From contig JAUXNX010000001.1 of the NCBI GenBank assembly GCA_030682575.1, positions 1 to 64,000 of the forward strand: a DNA stretch of 64,000 bases, written 5' to 3'. Positions within the stretch are counted from its first letter, which is position 1. Each line of letters opens with the position of its first letter. A program made the translations under genes and the position numbers. This DNA is from Gammaproteobacteria bacterium. GTDB lineage: Bacteria > Pseudomonadota > Gammaproteobacteria > Pseudomonadales > Pseudohongiellaceae. Below, piece after piece: positions 19,149-26,165 of this stretch. Under the pieces are notes generated by a model that made no database searches, was not told the DNA's origin, and saw only the letters and a list, made by a program, of their open reading frames with translations.

Positions 19149-19402
19149 ACACGAACAAACTGCGGCTCGGCCCACTGCCCAAGAGCGAGACCGTCAAGCT
19201 GACATTCGCGTGTCCGGCCAGCCTGAAGGCTGACCTTGACCGCTACGCCACGCTGCACACGCAGACCTACGGCGAGGCGGTCGATGCGGTGACGCTGATC
19301 CCGCACATGCTGGAAGCGTTCATCGCACGGGATCGGGGATTCAGGAAAGGGACGACCGCGAAAACGCCGTCAACGTCCCGGTGGGACGCGCCGCAGACGT
19401 AG
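19145..19402 (+). CDS. DUF2274 protein, last gene of the transfer operon
   Basis: An 85-residue protein beginning MNTNKLRLGPLPK, then VKLTFACPASLKADLDRYA and a helix ending in FIARDRGF. This is the DUF2274 pattern regularly found directly after trbI in Tn4371-like and similar ICEs. The layout (short beta strand then two helices) resembles a ribbon-helix-helix DNA-binding fold; a role in regulation is inferred. Its ATG overlaps the trbI stop. It is the last recognisable gene before the element's end. Confidence 0.85.
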   Translation: MNTNKLRLGPLPKSETVKLTFACPASLKADLDRYATLHTQTYGEAVDAVTLIPHMLEAFIARDRGFRKGTTAKTPSTSRWDAPQT

Positions 19403-19428
19403 GCGTACCTCACATCGGCGGCGATTCA

Positions 19429-19465
19429 CGAAGGCGCAGGTCACTGACCTGCGCCTTCGCTTTTC
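19429..19465 (+). terminator. Palindromic terminator after the trb operon
   Basis: A perfect dyad of two 15-base arms around one base (19429-19459; arms begin CGAAGGCGCAGG and end CCTGCGCCTTCG) is followed by CTTTTC. RNA from the + strand would form a strong GC-rich stem just 27 bp after the last transfer gene. The T-run is short, so efficiency is uncertain. Confidence 0.6.
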
Positions 19466-19647
19466 TGGGCTATGGTTCGCGGGAGCCTTGTCATATCATT
19501 TGCACGGACATTGCCGGACGCTTGCTCGGCTACGCCGAGACCCGCAACCGCCTTGCTCCTATGTGGCTCCCAGCTTGCAAGAGCAGGTATGTGCGAGAAG
19601 CTGGCATAGAAGCCAAAATCCTTGTCCCATATAGACTTAGGTCTTTT

Positions 19648-19685
19648 GCCTGTCAGCAGAGAATTCTTGACAGGCGACATTTTTT
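19648..19685 (+). terminator. Hairpin with T-run at the ICE right end
   Basis: Arms GCCTGTCA (19648-19655) and TGACAGGC (19668-19675) flank a 12-base loop. The sequence GACA followed by six Ts comes right after. It reads as a rho-independent terminator on the + strand. It may instead be part of the recombination end of the element, because the T-run is also the proposed att core. Confidence 0.4.
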
Positions 19686-19687
19686 AT
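19680..19687 (+). other. Candidate attR core of the ICE
   Basis: The 8-mer TTTTTTAT fits TTTTTYRT, the target consensus I recall for Tn4371-family ICEs. It lies between the last ICE features and the chromosomal etfA gene, where the right end is expected. The match is short and could be chance. The left copy is outside the window. Confidence 0.5.
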
Positions 19688-19760
19688 TGGGTTACTCTGT
19701 GAAGAGTCTCAATATGCAGGAGCAAGCTCGCTTCTGCACGCGCGCACAATTGCTGTTCTA

Positions 19761-20690
19761 TCAGAGTTTCTCCGCCAGTTCCGGCAACACCTGAAAAAGA
19801 TCACCAACCAGCCCGTAGTCGGCTACCTGAAAAATCGGTGCCTCCTCGTCTTTGTTGATGGCGACAATCACTTTGCTGTCCTTCATGCCGGCCAGATGCT
19901 GGATCGCACCGGATATACCCACAGCAATGTAGAGGTCGGGAGCAACAATCTTGCCGGTCTGGCCGACCTGCATGTCGTTCGGCACAAAGCCTGCATCCAC
20001 GGCAGCCCGCGATGCCCCGATGGCAGCACCCAACTTGTCCGCCACTTTTTCGATCAGTACAAAATTCTCACCGCTCTGCATGCCGCGACCACCAGAGATC
20101 ACGATAGAGGCTGCAGTCAGTTCCGGACGCTCTGATACCGATAACTGCTCACTCACGAAACTGGACAGACTTTGCGCTTTCACAATCCCAACAGCCTCGA
20201 TTGCCGCCGTACCACCGCTCGGCAACGCTTCGGCAAACGCCGTGCTGCGTACCGTGATGACCTTGACGAAATCGGATGACTGGACTGTGGCCAAGGCGTT
20301 GCCCGCATAGATAGGTCGTACAAAAGTGTCAACGCTCTTGACTGCAACGATATCGGAGAGTTGCGCCACATCCAGCAACGCTGCAACACGTGGCAAGAGA
20401 TTCTTGCCAGTCGTGGTAGCAGCCGCGAGAATATGCGAGTAACTGGCACCAAGGTCGGTAACCAGAGCCGCGACGCTCTCGGGCAACTGATGGCCATAAA
20501 CCTCGTTGTCTGCCAGTAACACTTTGCCAACGCCAGTAATGGCGGCAGCAGCAGTAGCAACAGCTGCACAGCCTGACCCTGCGACAAGCACAACAACATC
20601 CTGTCCAATGGCCAACGCGGCAGTAACAGCACTCAGGGTAGTGGGCTTCAGGACGACATTATCGTGTTCTGCAATAACTAATACGCTCAT
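19761..20690 (-). CDS. etfA: Electron transfer flavoprotein alpha subunit
   Basis: A 309-residue EtfA. It begins [16 protein letters not shown]. The C-terminal FAD domain has the family run [14 protein letters not shown]-like (here [14 protein letters not shown]), [36 protein letters not shown] and a final [11 protein letters not shown]. With EtfB it carries electrons from acyl-CoA and other dehydrogenases to ETF-ubiquinone oxidoreductase. It lies 51 bp after etfB in one operon. This is the first chromosomal gene past the ICE and appears intact; its 3' end is about 70 bp from the ICE boundary. Confidence 0.96.
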   Translation of the reverse strand: MSVLVIAEHDNVVLKPTTLSAVTAALAIGQDVVVLVAGSGCAAVATAAAAITGVGKVLLADNEVYGHQLPESVAALVTDLGASYSHILAAATTTGKNLLPRVAALLDVAQLSDIVAVKSVDTFVRPIYAGNALATVQSSDFVKVITVRSTAFAEALPSGGTAAIEAVGIVKAQSLSSFVSEQLSVSERPELTAASIVISGGRGMQSGENFVLIEKVADKLGAAIGASRAAVDAGFVPNDMQVGQTGKIVAPDLYIAVGISGAIQHLAGMKDSKVIVAINKDEEAPIFQVADYGLVGDLFQVLPELAEKL

Positions 20691-20741
20691 GAATTAAACC
20701 TTTGGGTTCAGCGATTGATAGTTGCCAGGGGCGTCGAACCC

Positions 20742-21491
20742 CTAGATCACCTTGGCTTCGGATTTGAGTTTGCTGATCAATTCGTCGACGCTGCTTACGC
20801 GAATCCCTGCGGAGCGCACGGGTGGCGGTTCGACGCTGACAACGCGCAAACCGGAAGCAGTATCCACACCCATATCCTGCGGAGTGATCGTGTCGATGGG
20901 CTTTTTCTTGGCTTTCATGATATTGGGCAGAGAGGCATAGCGTGGTTCATTCAAACGCAGATCCGAGGAAATGATCGCTGGCAGGCTGAGCAGCACAGTC
21001 TGTTCACCGCCATCAATTTCGCGCGTGACTTTGGCTTTGCCATCCACCAGTTCCAGACCACACGCAAAGGTGCCTTGTGGCATTCCCGCAAGCGCTGCCA
21101 GCATCTGTGCAACCTGATTGTTGTCAGTGTCGATGGACTGCTTGCCAACGATCACGAGATCAATCCCTTCCTTCTTGACCAGTGCGTGAAGAATCTTGGC
21201 AACGGCCAGCGGTTGCAGACCATCGGCAGCGTCAACGTGAATGCCACGATCAGCACCCAAGGCCAGAGCGGTGCGAATCTGTTCCTGACACGCCTTGTCG
21301 CCGATGGAGACTACGATCACTTCATCCGCCTGCCCCTTCTCCTTGATGCGGATCGCCTCTTCAACGGCAATTTCGCAGAAAGGATTGATCGCCATCTTGG
21401 CATTGGTCAACTCGACTCCGCTGTTATCGGCTTTGACGCGCACCTTGACGTTTGCGTCGACAACACGTTTGACTGCCACAAGAATCTTCAT
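20742..21491 (-). CDS. etfB: Electron transfer flavoprotein beta subunit
   Basis: A 249-residue EtfB beginning [20 protein letters not shown]. It contains [18 protein letters not shown] and the AMP/adenine-recognition region [17 protein letters not shown]. This is the standard length and sequence of bacterial ETF beta. GGAGA is positioned before the ATG on the minus strand. It is the first gene of the etfBA pair. Confidence 0.96.
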   Translation of the reverse strand: MKILVAVKRVVDANVKVRVKADNSGVELTNAKMAINPFCEIAVEEAIRIKEKGQADEVIVVSIGDKACQEQIRTALALGADRGIHVDAADGLQPLAVAKILHALVKKEGIDLVIVGKQSIDTDNNQVAQMLAALAGMPQGTFACGLELVDGKAKVTREIDGGEQTVLLSLPAIISSDLRLNEPRYASLPNIMKAKKKPIDTITPQDMGVDTASGLRVVSVEPPPVRSAGIRVSSVDELISKLKSEAKVI

Positions 21492-21661
21492 GGATTCTCC
21501 ATAATTAAGAAGTAGAAACCGGCTGTAAAAATTGAGTGTGCATGATGGGCGCTGCTATCTGGCAAGTTCCTGTCACCAATGTGCGCCGGGTGCCCAAAAA
21601 AGGCTGGTAATGATGCCCCGTTTACCCGGAGGCGTCAACAACGGAGGGTATTGCAGGCATC

Positions 21662-21702
21662 GTTGAAGTGTCTTTGCGACACTCCAACGACAATAAATTG
21701 TC
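21662..21702 (-). terminator. Two adjacent inverted repeats between the chemoreceptor gene and etfB
   Basis: Repeat one has 11-base arms GTTGAAGTGTC / GACACTCCAAC with one mismatch and a 5-base loop (21662-21688). Repeat two, GACAAT-AA-ATTGTC (21689-21702), follows immediately. They sit 20-60 bp past the chemoreceptor stop, so a transcription end is plausible. No clear T-run is present, so an operator for etfBA is equally possible. Confidence 0.3.
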
Positions 21703-21723
21703 ACTCACCTGGAATTGTACGAA

Positions 21724-23268
21724 CTATACTTTGAACTGCCCCACCAGACGTTTCATCTCCAGCGCGAGTCGGGCAAGTTCGTCCGATCCTGCACTGATTT
21801 CCTTCGATCCAATCGCCGTATCGTTGGCTACCTGAGAGATGTTGTTGATGTTCTGCTTGATCTCGATCGTCACAGCCGACTGCTCCTCGGAAGCACTCGC
21901 GATCTGATTGCTCATATCCTTGATCACAGACACCGCCTTGGTAATGGCCTGCAATGACTGCCCCGCACGACCTGCGTGTTCAACGCTGGACGAAGCCTGC
22001 TCCTTGCCCTTGCCCATCACTGTCACCGCCTGGCGCGCGCCAGTCTGGAGTTTCTGGATCATCTCCTGTATCTCCTCGGTGGAAGCCTGGGTGCGACTGG
22101 CCAGTGTTCTCACCTCATCCGCTACCACTGCAAAACCACGGCCCTGCTCGCCCGCTCTGGCAGCCTCGATTGCAGCGTTGAGTGCAAGCAGATTGGTCTG
22201 TTCGGCAATACCGCGAATTACATCCAGAACGGAGCCGATGTTGTCGGATTCTTTCTGCAATTGCGTGATTACCTCGGAAGCGCGATCAATGTCGCGAGCA
22301 AGTTCATTGATCGCCTGCATCGTCTGCGCCACAACCTCAGCACCCTTGTTCGACTCCAGATCGGCATTCTCTGCATCGGATGCAGCCATGCCCACGTTGC
22401 GCGCCACTTCTTCCACCGTACTGGCCATTTCTGCCATTGCGGATGCCACCTGGGCAATCTCCGACTGCTGACGATTTGCACCGTTGGCTGTCTGGTTGGT
22501 GGTGGCAGAAAGTTGCTCCGCCGCTGACGTCAGATTGAATGACGAGTCCTTGAACTTGGTGACGACACCATGAATACGGCCAACGAACACATTGAACCAA
22601 TGCGCCAACTGTCCCACTTCATCGTCAGAGGTAACCTTGATGCGTTGAGTCAAGTCGCCATCGCCTTCAGCAATGTCACGCAGTGCATCAACTACCTGGT
22701 TGATCGGTGTGACTATTGAACGCTGTACGAAGAAGGAGATTGCCAGCGCCATGGCAGCAATGCCAATCACAATGCCGAACGCCGACGTGAGATACGCACT
22801 CACCACCTGCTGATATTCCCGCAGGCTGACACGCAGATAGATGGTGCCTATCATGTCGCCATCCATGTTTATAGGCTCATACAATTCTATGTAGCCCAGA
22901 TCCTCATGCCGCAGGATTGCATTCGGACCGGGGCGCACAGGCAATGAAGACGCAGCTGTACCGCGCGCTGCAAAATTCGCAAACGCACTGCCGCTTTCGT
23001 CGAAAATTACCGCACCAGTGATGTTGTCATCGAGTTCCAGAGAACTCAGCGTTTCAGTGGCCGATGCAGCATCAAGAAAAGCCAGAGCACCGGTGGAGTT
23101 TGCGCCAATCAGACGCGCAGTGATCTGCGCCTGTGTGTTGGTGGATTCCTCCAGCCTATCCAGTTCCATCACGATGAAGATAATGCTGCATACCACTACT
23201 GCGAATGTACTGGTCACGGTCACTCCTGCCAACACTTTCCATTTCAATTTCCATTTCATGCTTATCAC
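21724..23268 (-). CDS. Methyl-accepting chemotaxis protein with CHASE8-like sensor
   Basis: A 514-residue receptor: TM1 (about 13-33), a periplasmic domain of roughly 120 residues (40-160), TM2 (about 160-181), HAMP (182-235) and an MCP signalling domain to the C-terminus. The conserved hairpin tip [20 protein letters not shown] leads into [15 protein letters not shown]. The periplasmic part ([20 protein letters not shown], then [17 protein letters not shown]) looks like the CHASE8 sensor of YfiN-type proteins. Start: GTG at 23268 has GAGGG at good spacing; an ATG three codons later is the alternative. It follows a yfiR-like gene by 33 bp. Its ligand or partner is unknown. Confidence 0.9.
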   Translation of the reverse strand: MISMKWKLKWKVLAGVTVTSTFAVVVCSIIFIVMELDRLEESTNTQAQITARLIGANSTGALAFLDAASATETLSSLELDDNITGAVIFDESGSAFANFAARGTAASSLPVRPGPNAILRHEDLGYIELYEPINMDGDMIGTIYLRVSLREYQQVVSAYLTSAFGIVIGIAAMALAISFFVQRSIVTPINQVVDALRDIAEGDGDLTQRIKVTSDDEVGQLAHWFNVFVGRIHGVVTKFKDSSFNLTSAAEQLSATTNQTANGANRQQSEIAQVASAMAEMASTVEEVARNVGMAASDAENADLESNKGAEVVAQTMQAINELARDIDRASEVITQLQKESDNIGSVLDVIRGIAEQTNLLALNAAIEAARAGEQGRGFAVVADEVRTLASRTQASTEEIQEMIQKLQTGARQAVTVMGKGKEQASSSVEHAGRAGQSLQAITKAVSVIKDMSNQIASASEEQSAVTIEIKQNINNISQVANDTAIGSKEISAGSDELARLALEMKRLVGQFKV

Positions 23269-23301
23269 TTATACACCCTCGTGGGAACTTATAAAGAGAA
23301 C

Positions 23302-23874
23302 CTACTGTATGGCTCGCATCAGTTGTTCACGGACCTGCAGATTAGCATCTGCAATAAGAGCTTTCTGCATTCTGATTGCGATCTTGCCGCCGGGAGCTGC
23401 TGCCAACCCGATCATGCCACCGCTCTCGGGAAAGCCGTCTGCCTCACCAACAGTCAACACCGGTGAACCGGCTACTGCACTCGTGATTTCCTTCACGCGC
23501 GCCGCTTCTGCTGCGCTCACGAAGAGAATATTGCAGCTCTTGGCATCGTTAAGCTGGTTGGCGGAAAGTTCGGTGATGGTAAATGCTCTGTCGCCAGCCT
23601 TCTTGTTGCGCAGGTTCTGTACCAATTCGTTGCCTAGGTGGTTTTCGCCAAGGACACAAACCTTGAAGTCAGCTGCAGGAGATGCAAATGCAGCATCGGG
23701 CCAGTCTATAAAGCGTCCGAAGTTCAGCAGAAACTTCGCAATCGCATCACGACCGCCGCCTTCCGAGGAAATGCGCTGTGCCAGGGCTCCCGAGTGATAA
23801 GTGCAAAGCAACAGGGCCGCAGTAACTGCCGCTACTTTACGAGCAAGGTTCTGAGTGAAAACAGTGCGTAACAT
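23302..23874 (-). CDS. YfiR-family periplasmic protein (DUF4154)
   Basis: A 190-residue protein with an N-terminal signal (VAAVTAALLLCTYHSGALAQ) and a YfiR/DUF4154 domain: AIAKFLLNFGRFIDWPDAAF, FKVCVLGENHLG, SCNILFVSAAEAA, SPVLTVGE and a C-terminal KIAIRMQKALI. The two Cys (in KVCV and KSCN) match a disulfide pair in this family. YfiR of Pseudomonas holds the CHASE8 diguanylate cyclase YfiN in check in the periplasm. Start at 23874: GGAG lies 7 bp before it, whereas the longer frame from 23925 has no ribosome site. The gene is first in a pair with the chemoreceptor, so that receptor is the likely target (inference). Confidence 0.85.
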   Translation of the reverse strand: MLRTVFTQNLARKVAAVTAALLLCTYHSGALAQRISSEGGGRDAIAKFLLNFGRFIDWPDAAFASPAADFKVCVLGENHLGNELVQNLRNKKAGDRAFTITELSANQLNDAKSCNILFVSAAEAARVKEITSAVAGSPVLTVGEADGFPESGGMIGLAAAPGGKIAIRMQKALIADANLQVREQLMRAIQ

Positions 23875-24164
23875 GAGTGATCTCCATACATTAGAATTGG
23901 GCAATGATTTGCTGAGAGGCACCATTTTTTATGGCGCTACTCGTCATGGCAGCCCGGATAGCAGAGGCAAGCTGATCCTCATACTGCAAATTCAGATCAA
24001 CCATCCCGTTAGGCCATTCAACACAGGTAGCGACAGGTTTGGCGAAAACTTGAGCACTGATTGTAGTTTTTTTAATCAGAAGATTTTCTGTTCAGCAGAA
24101 TATCTCCGGCATGGAGATTGCTGTACTCAAGGCAGCAGGCAATTTGATTGGATGAGGAATAGAG
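23875..24164. other. Divergent intergenic region between yfiR-like and lipoprotein genes
   Basis: This 290-bp region presumably contains promoters in both directions. It also holds a 30-bp stretch (23913-23942) that resembles the sequence around the ICE att core (24 of 30 positions, 17 of 20 in the core). I see no gene and no confident -35/-10 pair. Confidence 0.5.
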
Positions 24165-24443
24165 ATGCTTGGCAAACTGAAGACAGCGATACTGACAACG
24201 ATACTGGCGTTCACGCTGGCGGCCTGTGGTTTTGTGACGGCGCCGCTGCGTCATGGCATTGCACGCACCGCCCAATTCGGTTTGCAGGGAGTCGATGCGG
24301 TCATTGTGCATAACAGGGGGGCGGCAGAAATTGTCGCCGAACCGGCAACTCCTGATACCTCGGTTGCCGAGAGTTTGCCGCCAGAACAAGTAAATCCAGA
24401 GACACTGAATGGCGCAAGGACCTACCCGTCACCGCCTCGCTAG
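24165..24443 (+). CDS. Small hypothetical lipoprotein
   Basis: A 92-residue protein with a clean lipoprotein signal: a Lys-rich start, hydrophobic core ILTTILAFTLAAC and Cys at 21. The mature part is short, has no motif I recognise and ends in a Pro/Thr-rich tail (PATPDTSVAESLPP). A purine-rich GAGGAAT precedes the ATG. It is transcribed alone, away from yfiR, and its stop overlaps that of the converging DUF1285 gene by 4 bp. Function unknown; the signal peptide and codon structure make it likely to be real. Confidence 0.6.
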   Translation: MLGKLKTAILTTILAFTLAACGFVTAPLRHGIARTAQFGLQGVDAVIVHNRGAAEIVAEPATPDTSVAESLPPEQVNPETLNGARTYPSPPR

Positions 24444-25030
24444 TTGTTCAAACTACCAAGCACAAAACGTGCACCATGACTCCAAACGACGAGTTCGGAG
24501 CCAGACGCCGCTGCCTTCTCCTCCACCGCCATATCAACCAGTTCATAGAAGACATTTCGTGACAGCAGCGCTTGCAACCCGTTTCGCACATGCACGACAG
24601 GATGCGGTTCGGCGCCTGCCGTCCCGTGCGAAACCTGTATCTTGTGCTCAGGACCAGCCGCCACGCGTTCTCCCGTGTTCAGCACAAAGTCCAGGCTCTG
24701 TTCTTTGTCCCGCCCGGAACGCTCAACCAACTGTGCCACAAAGGGACAATCTTCCACCTGGATACCGAGTTTCTCCACCGGAGTGACCAGGTAATGACGT
24801 CCATCATCTTCCAGACGCAACACCGAGGAGAACAAGCGGACGAGTTCTATACGGCGAATGGGGTTGCCGTCGTGGAACCAGGTACCGTCCCGGGCGATTC
24901 TGATATCAATCTCGCCGCAATAGGGTGGATTCCAGAGATGAATGGGTGCAGGACCTGGAACGGAATCGAGTGTGCGCAACAAACGGACCGGTTCGCTGTT
25001 GTTCTCTGGGTCGGACGAGGAATCAACCAT
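24440..25030 (-). CDS. DUF1285 protein
   Basis: A 196-residue soluble protein of the DUF1285 family: WNPPYCGEIDIRIARDGTWFHDGNPIRR, LVRLFSSVLRLEDDGRHYLVTPVEK and a C-terminal NVFYELVDMA. Proteins of this family are widespread in proteobacteria and their biochemical role is not established. The gene runs toward the small lipoprotein gene and lies 59 bp after another lipoprotein gene on the same strand. Confidence 0.8.
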   Translation of the reverse strand: MVDSSSDPENNSEPVRLLRTLDSVPGPAPIHLWNPPYCGEIDIRIARDGTWFHDGNPIRRIELVRLFSSVLRLEDDGRHYLVTPVEKLGIQVEDCPFVAQLVERSGRDKEQSLDFVLNTGERVAAGPEHKIQVSHGTAGAEPHPVVHVRNGLQALLSRNVFYELVDMAVEEKAAASGSELVVWSHGARFVLGSLNN

Positions 25031-25089
25031 CAGTCTCAGTCTCAGGTCTGACTGTCATTGTGTGGGAGCACGACCAACTGCTCCGAGGT

Positions 25090-25752
25090 TCAAGGTACCA
25101 GACTATCCACATACCGGCCAACGGCAGCCTCCAGCAGGCGTTGCGGATTTCCACCGTAGGCCGTCAGCACACCACCGCGCGTTTCAATGGAGACAACGTC
25201 CATGATGTGACCACTGCTGGTTTCCAGCAACGTCAACTGCAGTCTGGCACGATCCAACCCGAAAGCATCGGCCACCTCTGAAGACTCTCGATAGCGCAGG
25301 CTTTCAGCGACCTCTGTCCACGTCCCGGCGCCGTCCTGCCAATGCTGCATGCGGGGGTACAGTACATAATCGATTCCATGCTGCTGTGCACTCTGCAATG
25401 CAGCGAACAGCGACTCATTCTGTTCCGCCCTCAGAACCAGCGGAAAATGTCGGGCGATCTCCCTCGCAACCAAGGCCCCGAGGTGATCCGGTTCCCAGGG
25501 ATTAACTGCTTCCCCCTGATCTGGTGATGTCACGACCGGGCGCAGTACCTCCAAATCAGGAATTTCTCCCTGTGCCACATAGAAGCTGGTGTTCCGCGGC
25601 AGTACCCAATGTCCGCTGCGTTCAATGCGGTGCTCTGAGGTCAAACCTGCCTGACTGGTAACCGCAAGACCATCAAGCCAGAGACTCTGCACATTGGTGC
25701 AGGAAATCAACGGCAGGGCAAGAAGACAAAGTGACAGAAGTTTATTGGTCAT
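25090..25752 (-). CDS. Hypothetical lipoprotein (possibly DUF4823)
   Basis: A 220-residue protein. Starting at the ATG at 25752 it begins MTNKLLSLCLLALPLISC, a lipoprotein signal with lipobox LISC. The frame extends 15 codons further upstream but that would bury the signal. The mature domain includes a Ser/Gly-rich beta part (SGHWVLPRNTSFYVA), then HHFPLVLRAE-like and YVLYPRMQHWQDGAGTWTEV, resembling small DUF4823-type lipoproteins that bind no known ligand. The family name is a guess from pattern. Probably co-transcribed with the DUF1285 gene. Confidence 0.65.
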   Translation of the reverse strand: MTNKLLSLCLLALPLISCTNVQSLWLDGLAVTSQAGLTSEHRIERSGHWVLPRNTSFYVAQGEIPDLEVLRPVVTSPDQGEAVNPWEPDHLGALVAREIARHFPLVLRAEQNESLFAALQSAQQHGIDYVLYPRMQHWQDGAGTWTEVAESLRYRESSEVADAFGLDRARLQLTLLETSSGHIMDVVSIETRGGVLTAYGGNPQRLLEAAVGRYVDSLVP

Positions 25753-25877
25753 GGTGGCTGGTCTCGACTGATTGGGCGGCCTGACAGCGGCAATCAACTG
25801 CCGCTGCGTCTATCCTTGAGATGTCTGTCAGCAACAAAGCACAATGCTTGCCAATCATGGGATTTGCCAAAATCGAG

Positions 25878-26165
25878 CTACATCTCCCTTACGCGTGAAC
25901 AGCGTCGACAGCGGTAGATATGATCAGCACCAGTGAGCACCATGATTTGCGGAGGCCAGGAGCACTTGCATAACAAATAGCCGAACTTCTGCGCCATTTC
26001 GATCTCTTGCAGCTTCTCCTGCAACGTGGTCGGAGGCAGGTTTTCCGCAATCTCGGATTGCGTCGGTCTGGGCACCAGTTTCACAGGCACGTGTGAGTCA
26101 ACCTTCAACAGTTCGATCGCTTCTGGCGAATCCCCAAGCAGTGCCTGCAACTCATCCAGATTCAT
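25878..26165 (-). CDS. Small Cys-rich protein coupled to the BY-kinase gene
   Basis: A 95-residue protein not recognised from any family. The N-terminal half is acidic and helical (MNLDELQALLGDSPEAIELL). The C-terminal half holds LLCKCSWPP, then about 20 residues, then YRCRRCSRVREM: two Cys-X-Cys/Cys-X-X-Cys pairs that could bind one zinc ion. Its ATG overlaps the stop of the kinase gene (ATGA), so the two are made together. A role in the kinase pathway or in exopolysaccharide control is an inference from position. Confidence 0.6.
   Translation of the reverse strand: MNLDELQALLGDSPEAIELLKVDSHVPVKLVPRPTQSEIAENLPPTTLQEKLQEIEMAQKFGYLLCKCSWPPQIMVLTGADHIYRCRRCSRVREM

Larger units (their letters stand above)
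1..19687 (+). mobile_element. Right-hand part of a Tn4371-like ICE carrying metal-resistance cargo
   Basis: The segment holds metal-efflux genes, a LysR regulator, an EexN-like lipoprotein and the conjugation set traG, RHH gene, trbBCDEJLFGI and DUF2274, all on one strand. That trb order, with traG just ahead and DUF2274 at the end, is typical of Tn4371-family ICEs and relatives. The DNA is visibly more GC-rich than the etf genes that follow. The right end is placed at TTTTTTAT (19680-19687), which fits the family att consensus as I remember it. Integrase, replication and relaxase genes and the left end are not in the window, so element size and activity cannot be judged. Element type is well supported; the exact boundary is inferred. 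Confidence 0.8.
19403..19760. other. Non-coding stretch spanning the ICE right end and the chromosome junction
   Basis: This 358-bp stretch has no credible gene. A 137-codon open frame through it shows no known family and crosses the proposed boundary. It contains a 31-bp palindrome just after the last ICE gene, an 8-bp-stem hairpin at 19648-19675, the proposed att core at 19680-19687, and then about 70 bp of chromosome up to the end of etfA. Confidence 0.6.

Noticed and set aside
19381-19794. 137-codon frame across the ICE end
   Set aside because: It overlaps the DUF2274 3' end, the palindrome, the att core and etfA, and resembles no family.
20715-21515. 266-codon open frame antisense to etfB
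   Set aside because: etfB is complete and recognisable on the minus strand; the plus frame has no domain.
19688-23924. Segment between the two att-like sequences as a second small mobile element
   Set aside because: It contains etfBA and a chemoreceptor pair, with no integrase or transposase, so it looks like resident chromosome.
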